This document shows positions 1-9,008 of a DNA stretch of 64,000 nucleotides, in pieces; position 1 is the stretch's first letter, and each line of letters begins with the position of its first letter. The stretch is taken from the NCBI GenBank assembly GCA_017416145.1, contig JAFQDD010000001.1, forward strand, positions 1 through 64,000, given 5' to 3'. This DNA comes from Spirochaetaceae bacterium. Lineage in GTDB: Bacteria; Spirochaetota; Spirochaetia; Treponematales; Treponemataceae. A model generated the notes under the pieces. That model was not told the origin of the DNA, made no database searches, and saw only the letters and a list, made by a program, of their open reading frames with translations. Position numbers and translations under genes: made by a program.

Positions 1-457
1 TGATAATTCCCAAAAGGATTTGAACACCGAGAGTGTGATATCTGAATTCATTAGTGATACCTTTGCGACCACCCAAAACATCCAATGTTGTCAGTGTCCA
101 ATCTTCCGATGTGCAAACCTTTGTCCAAGGTTCGCTCTTTCCCTTATAGGGTGCTGTCATTGTAAGCAAATGTTTAATTGTAACTTTAAATATAGTTTGC
201 TCTCCTCTTTTAGGAGTGTAAGTTTCCTTGTAATAGTCCATCACAAAGTCGTCTACACTTTTTATCAAACCTTGGTCAATGGCAATACCTATCAGCAATG
301 CTGTTACAGATTTTGTGACACTCATTACATTCATTGTATCGTTCTTTTTAAAACCATCTTTATACTCTTCAATTTCAAGTATATTATCTTTATAGGCTAC
401 AATCTGTTTTATATTTATATCGTTTTTACTTGAATAAGTATCTAAAACTTTCTTCAT
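1..457 (-). CDS. Serine hydrolase of the class C beta-lactamase/PBP4* family (C-terminus cut by window edge)
   Basis: The gene runs off the left edge; 152 codons are visible. The start is the ATG at 457, preceded by a strong AGGAGG ribosome site. Near residue 50 the protein has SVTKSV, the SxxK active-site motif (nucleophile Ser and general-base Lys) of the beta-lactamase-like serine hydrolases. Near the window edge RYHTLGVQILLGII has the position and shape of the segment that carries the second family motif (YxN/YST). No signal peptide is visible, so a cytoplasmic esterase or peptidase is as likely as a cell-wall enzyme. Substrate cannot be told. It is divergent from the restriction enzyme at 633. 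Confidence 0.8.
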   Translation of the reverse strand, partial: MKKVLDTYSSKNDINIKQIVAYKDNILEIEEYKDGFKKNDTMNVMSVTKSVTALLIGIAIDQGLIKSVDDFVMDYYKETYTPKRGEQTIFKVTIKHLLTMTAPYKGKSEPWTKVCTSEDWTLTTLDVLGGRKGITNEFRYHTLGVQILLGII

Positions 458-597
458 CAAAACTTCCTCCTGTAAAGCAGAAAAATCATATTATTTGGAC
501 GTCCTATAATAAGCCTAAGTGAATTAAAAATTAGTTTCAATAGTTTTTTCAAAAATGTTTGACAGAAAATTGTTTTCTTGCTTTTCCAGTATTGTAG

Positions 598-635
598 TAA
601 ACAAAACACCTTTTTCTTGCTATAATGTTTATATG
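598..635 (+). promoter_or_regulatory. Extended -10 promoter giving a leaderless start for the MmeI-like gene
   Basis: TG-C-TATAAT at 618-626 is a consensus extended -10 box. It ends 6 nt before the ATG at 633, so transcription should begin at or next to the A of the start codon. TAAACA at 598-603 (17-bp spacer) is a weak -35. No Shine-Dalgarno sequence lies before 633 or before the alternative upstream ATG at 555. The 458-632 divergent gap also holds an 8-bp GGACGTCC palindrome at 497-504. Confidence 0.7.
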
Positions 636-3617
636 GCAACTGTGGAACAAACAAAAAACGCAAAAGATTTTTCAGAATATTGGAAAGATAAAGGTGCAGA
701 AAAACAAGAAGCTCAACGATATTGGATTGGACTATTACAAGAAGTTTTAGGAATTGAAAATCCTTCTCGCTACATCGAATTTGAAAAACCTGTAAAACTT
801 TCACATGCAAGTTTTATTGACGGATTTATAAATAGTACAAAAGTTTTAATCGAACAAAAAGGCTCAAAAGTTGATCTAACAAAGGCTTATCCACAGTCAG
901 ACGGGGCAATTTTAACTCCCTATCAACAAGCAAAGCGCTACGCCGACGAGCTCCCCTACGATTTACGCCCACGCTGGATTGTGGTCTCAAATTTCAAAGA
1001 AATCCACATTCACGATATGAACAATCCACACACAGAACCTGAAATCGTAAAATTAGGAAATCTTGAAAAAGAATATTATCGTTTACAATTTTTAGTTGAT
1101 ATTAAAAACGAAAAAATTCGCCGTGAAGAAGAAATCAGTTTACAAGCGGGAATTTTGGTTGGAAAGCTCTACGACGCACTTATAAAAGAATACATCGCCC
1201 CAGATGAAAAAAGTTTACGCAGTTTGAATATTCTTTGTGTTCGCTTAGTTTTTTGTTTGTATGCAGAAGATGCAGGATTTTTTGAAAGTCGCACTTGTTT
1301 TGAAGATTATATAAAATCTTTTAATTTGCCAGATTTGCGTGAAGGTTTGATAAAACTTTTCAAAGGATTAGACACAAAGTTAGAAAATCGCGATAAATAT
1401 GATTTGAAATTAAAACCATTTCCTTATGTAAATGGTGGGCTTTTTGCCGCAGAAGATATTGAAATTCCAAACTTTACTCAAGAAATAGTGGACGTTTTGG
1501 TAAAGGATTGTGCTACATTTGACTGGCACGAAATCAGCCCAACAATTTTTGGTGCAGTTTTTGAATCAACATTGAACCCAGAAACTCGCAGAACCGGCGG
1601 AATGCACTATACATCAATTGAAAATATTCACAAAGTAATCGACCCACTTTTTATGGATGAATTAGAAGCCGAGTTTGAAAAAATCTGTGCAACAACCAAT
1701 GCAAAGACAAAAAATGATAAACTCCACGCTTTTCAAGACAAACTTGGCAACTTGAAATTCCTAGACCCTGCTTGTGGAAGTGGAAACTTTTTAACAGAAA
1801 CATATTTAAGTCTTCGTCGCTTAGAAAATAAGGTGCTTACAATTTTAAGCAATGGCGAAAAATTACTCGGTTTTGATGAATTCATAAAGGTAAAAATCAA
1901 CCAATTCTACGGAATTGAAATCAATGATTTTGCAGTAACTGTTGCAAAAACTGCCTTGTGGATTGCCGAAAGTCAAATGATTCAAGAAACTGAAAAAATC
2001 TTGAGCCAGAGTATCGACTTTTTCCCACTACACAGCAATGCCTATATTCACGAAGGAAATGCTTTAAGAATGGACTGGGAAACTTTTGAAGTTCTTCCAG
2101 AAAGCAAAAATGTAATTTACGCAGACAAAACAAATATTTACAAAATTGATTCTGATGATACAACTGTAATTTCAGAGCCAACTGTAAAATACGGTGAAGT
2201 AAACATCGTAACAAAAGAAGTTGAATTCAAAAGCATAGAAGAATTGCAAACACCAAAAACAATTTCTGTAAGTTACGATTATATCATGGGAAATCCACCT
2301 TTTGTGGGTGCAAGATTTATGGACAAGCGCCAAAAAGAAGATTTACTACTTACTTTTGGAAAAGATTGGAATGGCGCCGGAGATTTGGACTATGTTTGTT
2401 GTTGGTATAAAAAGGCAGCCGATTTAATTTTAAATAAAAATACTCGCTGTGCATTTGTTTCTACAAATTCCATTACACAAGGAAGTTCAGTTTGCAATCT
2501 TTGGAAGCCACTTTTTGAAAAAGGCCTACATTTTGATTATGCCTACCAAACTTTCAAATGGCTAAACGAAACTCTTGATAAGAAAAATATGGCCGCCGTT
2601 CATTGTGTAATAATTGGATTTAGTGTCGCAAAAAATGACAAAGCAAAAATCATTTTTGATTCTGATGGAAATAAATCTGTTGCAAAAAATATTAATGGAT
2701 ATTTAAATGATGCTCCAAGTATTTTCATTGAAAATAGGAAAAAGCCAGTTTGTAATGTAAATCCAATGTTGTTTGGAAGTATGCCAAATGATGGGCGAAA
2801 TTTAATTATCGAAGCAGATGAATATGATGATTTTATAAAAAACGACCCTGCTTCAGAAAAATATATTCGCCAGTTTTTGGGTGCAGAAGAATTTATCAAT
2901 AATAAAAAACGCTATTGCTTGTGGTTAGAAAATGCAAGTCCTGCAGAAATGCGAAAAATGCCTTTGGTTGCACAAAGAGTCGGTGCTGTCAGAAAACTTC
3001 GTGAATCAAGCAATCGTGAGGCAACTCGACGACTTGCAGATATTCCACATTTATTTGGAGAAATCCGCCAACCAAAAGAAGGAAAATATCTTTTAGTTCC
3101 AAGAGTATCATCTGAAAAAAGAAAATATATTCCAATAGGATTTCTATCATCAGAAATTATTGCAAGTGATGCAAGTTTAATTATTCAAAATGCTACATTA
3201 TTTGATTTTGGAGTTCTTACATCTTTAGTTCATAATGCTTGGATGAGAGTTGTTGCAGGACGATTAGAAAGTCGATACCGTTATTCTGCAAGTATCGTTT
3301 ACAACAACTTTCCTTGGTGTAATCCAACAGATGAGCAGAAAGTAAAAATTGAGCAGACAGCTCAAGCAATCCTCGACGCCCGAGCAAAATATCCAGAAAG
3401 TAGCTTAGCAGATTTATACGATGAAACTTTTATGCCATTAGAACTCCGCAAAGCCCACCAATCCAACGACTGTGCAGTAATGGAAGCCTACCACTTCGAC
3501 AAGCTCAGTGACCATGCTTCGATTACACTCAGCAACCGTAAGTTTGACATGACCGAAACCGAAATCGTGGCAGAATTGTTTAAGATGTACGAAAAACTCA
3601 CAAAAGAAAGCAAGTAA
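633..3617 (+). CDS. MmeI-like type IIG/IIL restriction-modification enzyme (single-chain endonuclease plus N6-adenine methyltransferase)
   Basis: The 994-residue protein has the MmeI family layout. An N-terminal PD-(D/E)xK nuclease carries D63...E74-Q-K76, like the D-x9-ExK site of MmeI, inside the family-typical LIEQKGSK segment. A helical linker follows. The methyltransferase core has the SAM-binding motif DPACGSGNF near residue 377 and catalytic NPPF near 553. The C-terminal third should be the target-recognition domain. One polypeptide would therefore cut and methylate, with specificity set by the C-terminal part. No separate R, M or S gene is adjacent. I chose the start at 633 over the in-frame ATG at 555 because of the promoter position. 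Solitary enzymes of this class usually move between strains, though base composition here is not clearly foreign. Confidence 0.88.
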   Translation: MATVEQTKNAKDFSEYWKDKGAEKQEAQRYWIGLLQEVLGIENPSRYIEFEKPVKLSHASFIDGFINSTKVLIEQKGSKVDLTKAYPQSDGAILTPYQQAKRYADELPYDLRPRWIVVSNFKEIHIHDMNNPHTEPEIVKLGNLEKEYYRLQFLVDIKNEKIRREEEISLQAGILVGKLYDALIKEYIAPDEKSLRSLNILCVRLVFCLYAEDAGFFESRTCFEDYIKSFNLPDLREGLIKLFKGLDTKLENRDKYDLKLKPFPYVNGGLFAAEDIEIPNFTQEIVDVLVKDCATFDWHEISPTIFGAVFESTLNPETRRTGGMHYTSIENIHKVIDPLFMDELEAEFEKICATTNAKTKNDKLHAFQDKLGNLKFLDPACGSGNFLTETYLSLRRLENKVLTILSNGEKLLGFDEFIKVKINQFYGIEINDFAVTVAKTALWIAESQMIQETEKILSQSIDFFPLHSNAYIHEGNALRMDWETFEVLPESKNVIYADKTNIYKIDSDDTTVISEPTVKYGEVNIVTKEVEFKSIEELQTPKTISVSYDYIMGNPPFVGARFMDKRQKEDLLLTFGKDWNGAGDLDYVCCWYKKAADLILNKNTRCAFVSTNSITQGSSVCNLWKPLFEKGLHFDYAYQTFKWLNETLDKKNMAAVHCVIIGFSVAKNDKAKIIFDSDGNKSVAKNINGYLNDAPSIFIENRKKPVCNVNPMLFGSMPNDGRNLIIEADEYDDFIKNDPASEKYIRQFLGAEEFINNKKRYCLWLENASPAEMRKMPLVAQRVGAVRKLRESSNREATRRLADIPHLFGEIRQPKEGKYLLVPRVSSEKRKYIPIGFLSSEIIASDASLIIQNATLFDFGVLTSLVHNAWMRVVAGRLESRYRYSASIVYNNFPWCNPTDEQKVKIEQTAQAILDARAKYPESSLADLYDETFMPLELRKAHQSNDCAVMEAYHFDKLSDHASITLSNRKFDMTETEIVAELFKMYEKLTKESK

Positions 3618-3643
3618 AATAATTTTTCAACAAAAGGTAATAT

Positions 3644-4351
3644 ATGGCACAACCAAAACTTTTTAGCATTATAGACAAAGCAGTTTTTGACTACAAACTC
3701 ATTGAAGACGGAGACAATATTTTAATTGGGGCTTCTGGAGGAAAAGATTCCACAGCCTTAATCGAATATTTTGCGGCTCGAAAAAAGCAAAATCGAGAAA
3801 ACTTCAATTTCGCCTGTCTTCACGTGGAAACCGAAATTGGCTCTCCCCTTTCCAAAGGATTGCTAGATTTGTTTCATAAATGGGACGTGGAGCCAATTAT
3901 CATAAAAGTTGATGTTTTGGGAAGGCTTAAACCTGGAAAAAAAATGAATTGTTGGTGGTGCTCAACCCAACGTCGCACAGAACTAAACAATTATGCCATA
4001 GAAAAAGGCTTTAACAAAATTGCATTGGGGCATCATTTAGATGATATTTTGGAAACCCTTCTTATGAATATGATAAACAAAGGGGAACTTTCCACCATGC
4101 CCCCTCGCCTAAAATACAACCAATATCCAGTTACAATTATTCGACCACTTTGTATGGCAGATGAGCAAACAATTATCCAACACGCAAACAATGCAGGTTA
4201 CATTTGCGACACTTGTACTTGCAACTATCAAGACAACTCTGGTCGAAAAAAAGCCCGCTCAAAACTGCAAGATTTAACCCAAGGCAGCCCACTAGAAAAA
4301 CGCCGGATTTTTGAATCTTTGAAAAATATAAGAACTGAATATTTGCCATAA
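3644..4351 (+). CDS. ttcA: TtcA-type tRNA 2-thiolation ATPase (PP-loop family)
   Basis: The N-terminus has the PP-loop ATP pyrophosphatase motif SGGKDS near residue 32, and NCWWC gives the CxxC pair typical of TtcA, which binds an Fe-S cluster and thiolates cytidine 32 of some tRNAs. GHHLDDILETLLMN matches the conserved GHxxDD segment of the TtcA/TilS superfamily. At 235 residues it is slightly shorter than the E. coli enzyme. A further CDTCTC segment near residue 188 could supply additional cluster ligands. It follows the restriction gene by 26 bp with an AAAGG ribosome site (3634-3638) and is convergent with the GH130 gene. A TilS-like or archaeal-type thiolase is the main alternative. Confidence 0.8.
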   Translation: MAQPKLFSIIDKAVFDYKLIEDGDNILIGASGGKDSTALIEYFAARKKQNRENFNFACLHVETEIGSPLSKGLLDLFHKWDVEPIIIKVDVLGRLKPGKKMNCWWCSTQRRTELNNYAIEKGFNKIALGHHLDDILETLLMNMINKGELSTMPPRLKYNQYPVTIIRPLCMADEQTIIQHANNAGYICDTCTCNYQDNSGRKKARSKLQDLTQGSPLEKRRIFESLKNIRTEYLP

Positions 4352-4396
4352 AAAAAGACCTGCCAAATATCAGTTTCCATCAATTTAACAAGTCTT
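4348..4396 (-). terminator. Rho-independent terminator of the GH130 gene
   Basis: The arms 4355-4362 (AAGACCTG) and 4389-4396 (CAAGTCTT) form an 8-bp stem with one G-T pair. On the minus strand the stem is followed by seven T (4348-4354). It sits between the convergent TtcA-like and GH130 genes. Confidence 0.7.
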
Positions 4397-4428
4397 ATCT
4401 AAAATCTGATTTTAGAAATTTTTACGAA

Positions 4429-5607
4429 TTATTTTTCGTTTTTCAAAATTTCTAGGTTTTTCTTAATCATTTCGCAGCGTTGTTCAACACATTTTACAGA
4501 ACGCAAAGCATCTTCTGGTGTGTTAAACACAAAATCAATTAGTTTTTCAACAGAAGTTTTTGCAACGTGAAGACGAGTATCACTTGCAGCGTAGTAAATG
4601 TAAACATCACCATTTGCACAAGTAATTGCACCGTTTGTGAAAACTACGTTTGAAACATCTCCTACACGTTCCCAACCACGTGGACCAATTAGTAATCCGC
4701 CTGGTTCTGCAATCACTTTGCTTGGATCTTTCAAATCTGTTGCAAAAGCATAAATTACGTAGCGAAGTCCAGCTGCTGTATTTCTAACACCGTGAGCAAT
4801 GTGAATCCAACCTTTTTCAGTTTTGATTGGAGTTGCCCCAGCACCATTTTTTGCCTCTGTGATTGTGTGATATTTTCTTGCACTTGTAATAATTTCTTCA
4901 TCAATTACAGCATTTGTAATATCATCACAAAGACCAAAACCAACTCCGCCGCCACTTCCAGTATCAATAAAATCGTCCATTGGGCGAGTATAAAAAGCGT
5001 ATTTTCCGTTTACAAACTCAGGATGCAAAACCACGTTTCTTTGCTGTGGAGAGCGTAGAGTTTTTAAGTTTGGTAGGCGTTCCCATTTTACAAAGTCTTT
5101 TGTACGAACAATACCTGCGGCTGCCACAGCAGCTGACAAATCATTTGTTGAAGTATCTTTGCTTTCTGAACAGAAAACACCGTAAATATAGCCGTCTTCG
5201 TGTTTTGTAAGACGCATATCGTATACGTTTGTTTCTTCTTTGCAAGTATCTTCTAGCAAAATTGGATAATCGTGAAATTTGAAACCATCAATTGGATTAT
5301 CACTTTCTGCCACAGCAAAAAATGATTTTCGGTCAGCCCCTTCAACACGAGCCACAATATAATATTTTCCATTGTGTTCAATAGCACCAGCATTGAAAAC
5401 CGCATTGATTCCAAGACGTTCCATAAAACGTGGATTTGTTTTTGTATCTAAATCGAATCGCCAAAATAATGGGATATTATCTCTTGTTAAAACAGGATAT
5501 TTAAATCTGTCGTAAATTCCGTTGTAAAAACTTGTATCAACTTCGTTTTTTCTGTTGATAATTTCATCTTGTTTTGCTTTTTCTACATAATAATTTGGAT
5601 GAAGCAT
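4429..5607 (-). CDS. GH130 glycoside phosphorylase, probably 4-O-beta-D-mannosyl-D-glucose phosphorylase
   Basis: The 392-residue protein belongs to GH130 subfamily 1 by its length and by segments such as [31 protein letters not shown] and [10 protein letters not shown]. Members phosphorolyse beta-1,4-mannosyl-glucose to mannose 1-phosphate and glucose in the cytoplasm. Asp130 in VYDMRL sits where the catalytic Asp of characterised family members lies. The start at 5607 is preferred to the ATG at 5619 because GAGGA lies at 5612-5616. The gene is alone in its unit, with a terminator after it and a LacI-type palindrome before it. With the GH2 mannosidase and GH94 phosphorylase elsewhere in the window it fits glucomannan use. 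Another beta-mannoside phosphorylase specificity is possible. Confidence 0.88.
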   Translation of the reverse strand: MLHPNYYVEKAKQDEIINRKNEVDTSFYNGIYDRFKYPVLTRDNIPLFWRFDLDTKTNPRFMERLGINAVFNAGAIEHNGKYYIVARVEGADRKSFFAVAESDNPIDGFKFHDYPILLEDTCKEETNVYDMRLTKHEDGYIYGVFCSESKDTSTNDLSAAVAAAGIVRTKDFVKWERLPNLKTLRSPQQRNVVLHPEFVNGKYAFYTRPMDDFIDTGSGGGVGFGLCDDITNAVIDEEIITSARKYHTITEAKNGAGATPIKTEKGWIHIAHGVRNTAAGLRYVIYAFATDLKDPSKVIAEPGGLLIGPRGWERVGDVSNVVFTNGAITCANGDVYIYYAASDTRLHVAKTSVEKLIDFVFNTPEDALRSVKCVEQRCEMIKKNLEILKNEK

Positions 5608-5664
5608 AGCATTCCTCATATTTTATAAAGTGTAATGTTGAGATTTGAAACTCAACTACATTCA

Positions 5665-5710
5665 GCATATATACAATATCATTTTTTGACAAGAGAAAAC
5701 GGTTTCTCTT
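5665..5710 (-). promoter_or_regulatory. Promoter and LacI-family-type operator upstream of the GH130 gene
   Basis: AAGAGAAAACGGTTTCTCTT at 5691-5710 is a 20-bp palindrome with a central CG and one mismatched pair, the form of LacI/GalR family operators. On the minus strand TTGTCA (5687-5692) is followed after 17 bp by TATGCT (5664-5669), so the palindrome overlaps the -35 box by 2 bp. A TATAAA closer to the gene (5622-5627) could be a second -10. No LacI-family gene is in the window. Confidence 0.6.
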
Positions 5711-5774
5711 TTACATTTTTTTTACTTTTTTTATGTTTTTTTCATAATTAATCTGAATAATAAGAGTTTTTCAT

Positions 5775-5809
5775 AAAAAAAGTCCTTAGGAAAAATAATT
5801 CCCAAGGAC
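5775..5809 (-). terminator. Rho-independent terminator for the 5864-8188 minus-strand gene group
   Basis: GTCCTT (5782-5787) and AAGGAC (5804-5809) close a stem extended by GGAA/TTCC. On the minus strand it is followed by T7 (5775-5781). Confidence 0.8.
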
Positions 5810-5863
5810 CTTCGTTAAACAAAGACGAGTCACGGGTTAAAGAAAAACCTACCTTGCTCACCC

Positions 5864-6481
5864 TTATTCAGATTTTATCCAACCTTGCTTTATTGCTTCT
5901 TGAATATTGATTTCAACCCAGCTCCAAAGCTCTGGCATATTTTCTTTTACAATAGAAAGTCTTTCCTCAACTTGCTTTTTGGAAACCTGCCCCTCTTTCC
6001 AAGTTGTGCCTTCTGTTAAAGTGTTATGCAAAAATGGCTGAATTCTATCCATACAATTTGCATAAATTGAATCTGGAGTTTTCATATCATCAAACTCTTC
6101 CCAAAGAGCTCTGATTTCAGCTCCTTGCTCAGAAGGAAGTTGAGCAAAAAGTTTGTCGGCAGCGGCAGCTTCGTTTTGCTCTTTTGTTTTGTTGCCTTCA
6201 ACATCAAAAGCAAAAGTGTCTCCAGCGTAGATTTCAATCAAATCGTGAACCACAAGCATTTTCACAGCTCGACCAACATCTGGCTTTTGTTTAACGTATT
6301 CTGTAAAAAGCAAAGCCATAACTGCAATATGCCAAGAATGTTCTGCATCATTTTCACGACGAGAACCGTCTACAAGCATTGTGTGACGAAAAACTTGTGT
6401 CATTTTGTCTATTTCAGCCACAAATTTTAGTTGCTGATCCAAACGAATATTGCCACATTCTACAAAGTTTTCTAAACCCAT
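5864..6481 (-). CDS. HD-domain phosphohydrolase (YfbR/HDDC2-like 5'-deoxynucleotidase family)
   Basis: The 205-residue protein has the HD metal-binding signature in order: RHT near residue 33, ENDAEHSWH near 43-51, HDLIEIYAGD near 78-87 and a later conserved Asp. The length, the EHSWH segment and the IEIYAGD segment resemble the YfbR/HDDC2 group that removes phosphate from deoxynucleoside monophosphates. The exact substrate is inferred only. GGAG precedes the ATG. It is the last gene of the minus group that begins with the Nif3-like gene, 20 bp after the small membrane protein, and a terminator follows. Confidence 0.82.
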   Translation of the reverse strand: MGLENFVECGNIRLDQQLKFVAEIDKMTQVFRHTMLVDGSRRENDAEHSWHIAVMALLFTEYVKQKPDVGRAVKMLVVHDLIEIYAGDTFAFDVEGNKTKEQNEAAAADKLFAQLPSEQGAEIRALWEEFDDMKTPDSIYANCMDRIQPFLHNTLTEGTTWKEGQVSKKQVEERLSIVKENMPELWSWVEINIQEAIKQGWIKSE

Positions 6482-6501
6482 ATTTTCTCCAAGTTATCAA
6501 A

Positions 6502-6816
6502 TTATTGATTTTCAGAGTCTTTTTTTGGTGCTTTTTTGTATTTTTTTCCAAAAAGAGGATCAAGCTTGTCTTCTAAATTAAATTTTACCAAAGCCCATTG
6601 AACTATCTTTTGATAAAGAAACATTCCCAAAAACAAAGCCGCAATAATTGCAACCATTAAACTAATTGAAAAAGCATTTACCATTGGTTCAGCAGGTAAT
6701 TTAATAAATAAAAATGCAGAAATTACTAGCAAAGTAAATGCAATTGCCAAAAATAGAACAATGCTTAACAATGTTCCACAAATAATAAATAAAATACTGT
6801 TGCCTTTTTTTGTCAT
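6502..6816 (-). CDS. Small membrane protein of unknown function, downstream of lspA
   Basis: The 104-residue protein has two strong hydrophobic segments (about residues 8-38 and 46-70) and a charged C-terminal tail rich in Lys. I do not recognise a family. The ATG at 6816 is preferred to the TTG at 6828 because GGGGGA lies just before it. It begins 22 bp after lspA and 20 bp before the HD gene, so co-transcription is likely. A membrane location is safe; a link to lipoprotein processing is only suggested by position. Confidence 0.65.
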   Translation of the reverse strand: MTKKGNSILFIICGTLLSIVLFLAIAFTLLVISAFLFIKLPAEPMVNAFSISLMVAIIAALFLGMFLYQKIVQWALVKFNLEDKLDPLFGKKYKKAPKKDSENQ

Positions 6817-6838
6817 AATATCCCCCAAGTCGCCAAAG

Positions 6839-7411
6839 TTATTTTTTTTCTTCAGCTTTTTTGTTTTTTTCTTCTCTCACCATTTGATTGATAACAGATA
6901 TTACCAAAAGTATGGCACATACCATAACAAAGGAATCTGCTACGTTAAAAGTTGGAAATCTTTCCATACCGAAAAGTCCGAAAAATTTTACATCAATAAA
7001 ATCCACAACACCTTCTGGACGAAAGATTCTATCAAAAATATTACCAAAACCACCACCAAGTACGCCACAAATCAACCATCTTTGATAATACGAAAAATCG
7101 TTGCTTCTAAAATAGATTACCAAGGCGAAAATCAAAACCACTAAAGGCAAAAAGGATAGCAAAATTGCTCGAAAAGACGCTGCTAAATTGCTTCCCATAC
7201 TAAAGGCTGCACCAAGATTTCTCACGTGAACAATTCGTAGCAAATCTCCAAAGAAAGAAAACTTAATTGTGTAAAGCGGAATATTTTTAACAACTAAGAA
7301 TTTTGTGATTTGGTCAAAGGCAAAAACACCCACTAAAAAAATCAGCGGAATAAGTTTGTGTGCCAAAGTTTCTTTCTTTTTAAATTCAACTGGTACTGTA
7401 TCTGTTGTCAT
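6839..7411 (-). CDS. lspA: Lipoprotein signal peptidase LspA (signal peptidase II)
   Basis: The 190-residue protein has the four-helix plan of LspA. NLGAAFSM near residue 65 matches the conserved NxGxAFS segment, the first catalytic Asp lies in EGVVDFIDV, and the second in FPTFNVADSF near residue 156-165. It cuts the signal peptide of diacylglyceryl-modified prolipoproteins at the inner membrane; the ABC substrate-binding protein in this window (lipobox ending in GC) is a plausible substrate. AAGGAAAA precedes the ATG. It follows the Nif3-like gene by 9 bp. Confidence 0.95.
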   Translation of the reverse strand: MTTDTVPVEFKKKETLAHKLIPLIFLVGVFAFDQITKFLVVKNIPLYTIKFSFFGDLLRIVHVRNLGAAFSMGSNLAASFRAILLSFLPLVVLIFALVIYFRSNDFSYYQRWLICGVLGGGFGNIFDRIFRPEGVVDFIDVKFFGLFGMERFPTFNVADSFVMVCAILLVISVINQMVREEKNKKAEEKK

Positions 7412-7420
7412 ATTTTTTCC

Positions 7421-8188
7421 TTACATATTTGTTGGTGCATCAATGAAAACACCTTGAATATTTGTTTCTTGCATAAGTTTTTCCATAACTAGAGAAACAC
7501 CCACAGTTTCTGTGTTGTAATGTCCACCTGCAATTACAGAAATTTCATTTTCTTTTGCAAGATGAAATTGTTCATGACCAAGTTCACCAGTAATGTATAA
7601 ATCAACATTATCAGCAATAGCTTGTTCTAAATCATCTCCTGCTCCACCAGAAATAATGGCAACAGTTTTTATTTTCTCATTTCCAAAATCCAAAATAATA
7701 TTTGGTTTTTCATCATTTTTGAATAATTTTTTGCAAATTTCTTCTATTGATAGTGGAGTTTTAAACTCACCTTTTACACCAATATCCATTCCCCGCCAAA
7801 GTCCAAAATCTTGCAAATTCTCAAGACCTAATCGAAAAGCAAGTCCGTAATTATTTCCAACAATTTTTGAAGCATCTAGGGGAATATGACAGGCAAAAAG
7901 TGCAACATCATTTTTTATCAATGAAGAAAGCCGATTGTAGTGATTTTTTGTAACTGGAACACTGTGCCCCCAAAAAAGTCCGTGGTGAACAAACAAAACA
8001 TCTGCATTTTCGGCAATGGCTTTATCAATTGATTCTTGACAAGCATCTACAGCAAAAGCAACTTTTTTGATTTGTTTTCCAGCTGGGTCCCTATTTTGAA
8101 CTTGTAAGCCGTTATCAGAAGGATCTGAAGGAAAGTCATCTATGTGTAAAAAACTATCAAAATATTTGCAAAGTTCTAAAAGAGTCAT
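7421..8188 (-). CDS. Nif3-like (DUF34) dinuclear-metal protein
   Basis: The 255-residue protein starts MTLLELCKYFDS, a typical N-terminus of the Nif3/YbgI/YqfO family. Metal-binding segments FVHHGLFWG (near residue 71) and HEQFHLAKE/AGGHYNTE (near 206-227) are present. The function of the family is disputed; the annotation as GTP cyclohydrolase I type 2 is not reliable. The start at 8188 is preferred to the in-frame upstream start at 8275 because the family begins here and a promoter lies just before it. It heads the group Nif3-lspA-membrane protein-HD gene. Confidence 0.88.
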   Translation of the reverse strand: MTLLELCKYFDSFLHIDDFPSDPSDNGLQVQNRDPAGKQIKKVAFAVDACQESIDKAIAENADVLFVHHGLFWGHSVPVTKNHYNRLSSLIKNDVALFACHIPLDASKIVGNNYGLAFRLGLENLQDFGLWRGMDIGVKGEFKTPLSIEEICKKLFKNDEKPNIILDFGNEKIKTVAIISGGAGDDLEQAIADNVDLYITGELGHEQFHLAKENEISVIAGGHYNTETVGVSLVMEKLMQETNIQGVFIDAPTNM

Positions 8189-8225
8189 ACAAATAAAATA
8201 TAATGGGAAATAGAACAAAATGCAA
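8189..8225 (-). promoter_or_regulatory. Promoter of the Nif3-lspA group with a predicted leaderless start
   Basis: On the minus strand TTGCAT (8220-8225), a 17-bp spacer and TATATT (8197-8202) end 8 nt before the ATG at 8188. TATTTT two bases later would leave 6 nt. No Shine-Dalgarno sequence lies between. Confidence 0.5.
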
Positions 8226-8308
8226 TATTCTATATTATTGAAGAAAAAAATCCCTTCTTTATCTTTTGTAACCAATATTTTATAATATAAAAATCATTAG
8301 GAAATTTT

Positions 8309-8992
8309 ATGACAAGAATCCAAACATTACTTTTTGAAAATCAAGATATAAAATACAAAAACTTTCACGCAAAACTGATGCCCACAATTTCCCAAGACAC
8401 AATAATTGGAGTGCGAATCCCAATTCTTAGGAAACTGGCAAAAGACTTGTTCAAAACAGAACCTAAGCTTGTAGCGGATTTTTTTCAGGAATTGCCTCAC
8501 AAGTTTTACGAAGAAAACAATCTTCACGCTTTTTTCTTAGAACAAATCACAGATTTTGATAAATGTATTGCTGAAACTGAAAAATTTTTACCTTTCATTG
8601 ATAACTGGGCAACCTGCGACAGTTTTAAGCCCAAAATCTTTAAGAAAAATCTTCCACAAGTTTTGGAATTTGCAAAAAAGTGGATAAATAGCTCTCACAC
8701 TTACACAATTCGTTATGGAATTGGCTGCCTTATGAATTATTTTTTGGATAAGGATTTTTCCAAAGACTATTATGATTTAGTACTATCCGTAAAAAGTGAT
8801 GAATATTACATAAAAATGATGAAAGCCTGGTATTTTGCCACTGCCCTTGCAAAACAATACGAAAGTGCAATCACAGTTTTGGAAAATCACCAGCTTGACC
8901 AGTGGACTCACAACAAAACAATCCAAAAAGCCATTGAAAGTTATCGAATCCCTTCAGAAACTAAAGATTATCTTAGAAAATTGAAAGTATAA
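8309..8992 (+). CDS. AlkD-like DNA alkylation-repair protein
   Basis: The 227-residue protein has the AlkD/DNA_alkylation signature: GVRIPILRKLAK near residue 34, DNWATCDSFKPK near 97 and WYFATALAK near 175, with a repetitive HEAT-like helical pattern. Such proteins excise 3- and 7-alkylpurines from DNA. The Trp and Asp of DNWATCD correspond to conserved active-site residues of the family. AGGA precedes the ATG by 5 nt. It is followed 16 bp later by the small membrane protein. Confidence 0.85.
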   Translation: MTRIQTLLFENQDIKYKNFHAKLMPTISQDTIIGVRIPILRKLAKDLFKTEPKLVADFFQELPHKFYEENNLHAFFLEQITDFDKCIAETEKFLPFIDNWATCDSFKPKIFKKNLPQVLEFAKKWINSSHTYTIRYGIGCLMNYFLDKDFSKDYYDLVLSVKSDEYYIKMMKAWYFATALAKQYESAITVLENHQLDQWTHNKTIQKAIESYRIPSETKDYLRKLKV

Positions 8993-9008
8993 AAAGGAAA
9001 AGCCATCT

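Noticed and set aside
20-433. Plus-strand ORF at the left edge
   Set aside because: It is antisense to the serine hydrolase, whose SxxK motif and AGGAGG start are clear; the plus-strand product has no recognisable pattern and no ribosome site.
555-632. Upstream start (555) for the restriction-modification gene
   Set aside because: The 26 extra codons cover the consensus extended -10 box and have no ribosome site before them.
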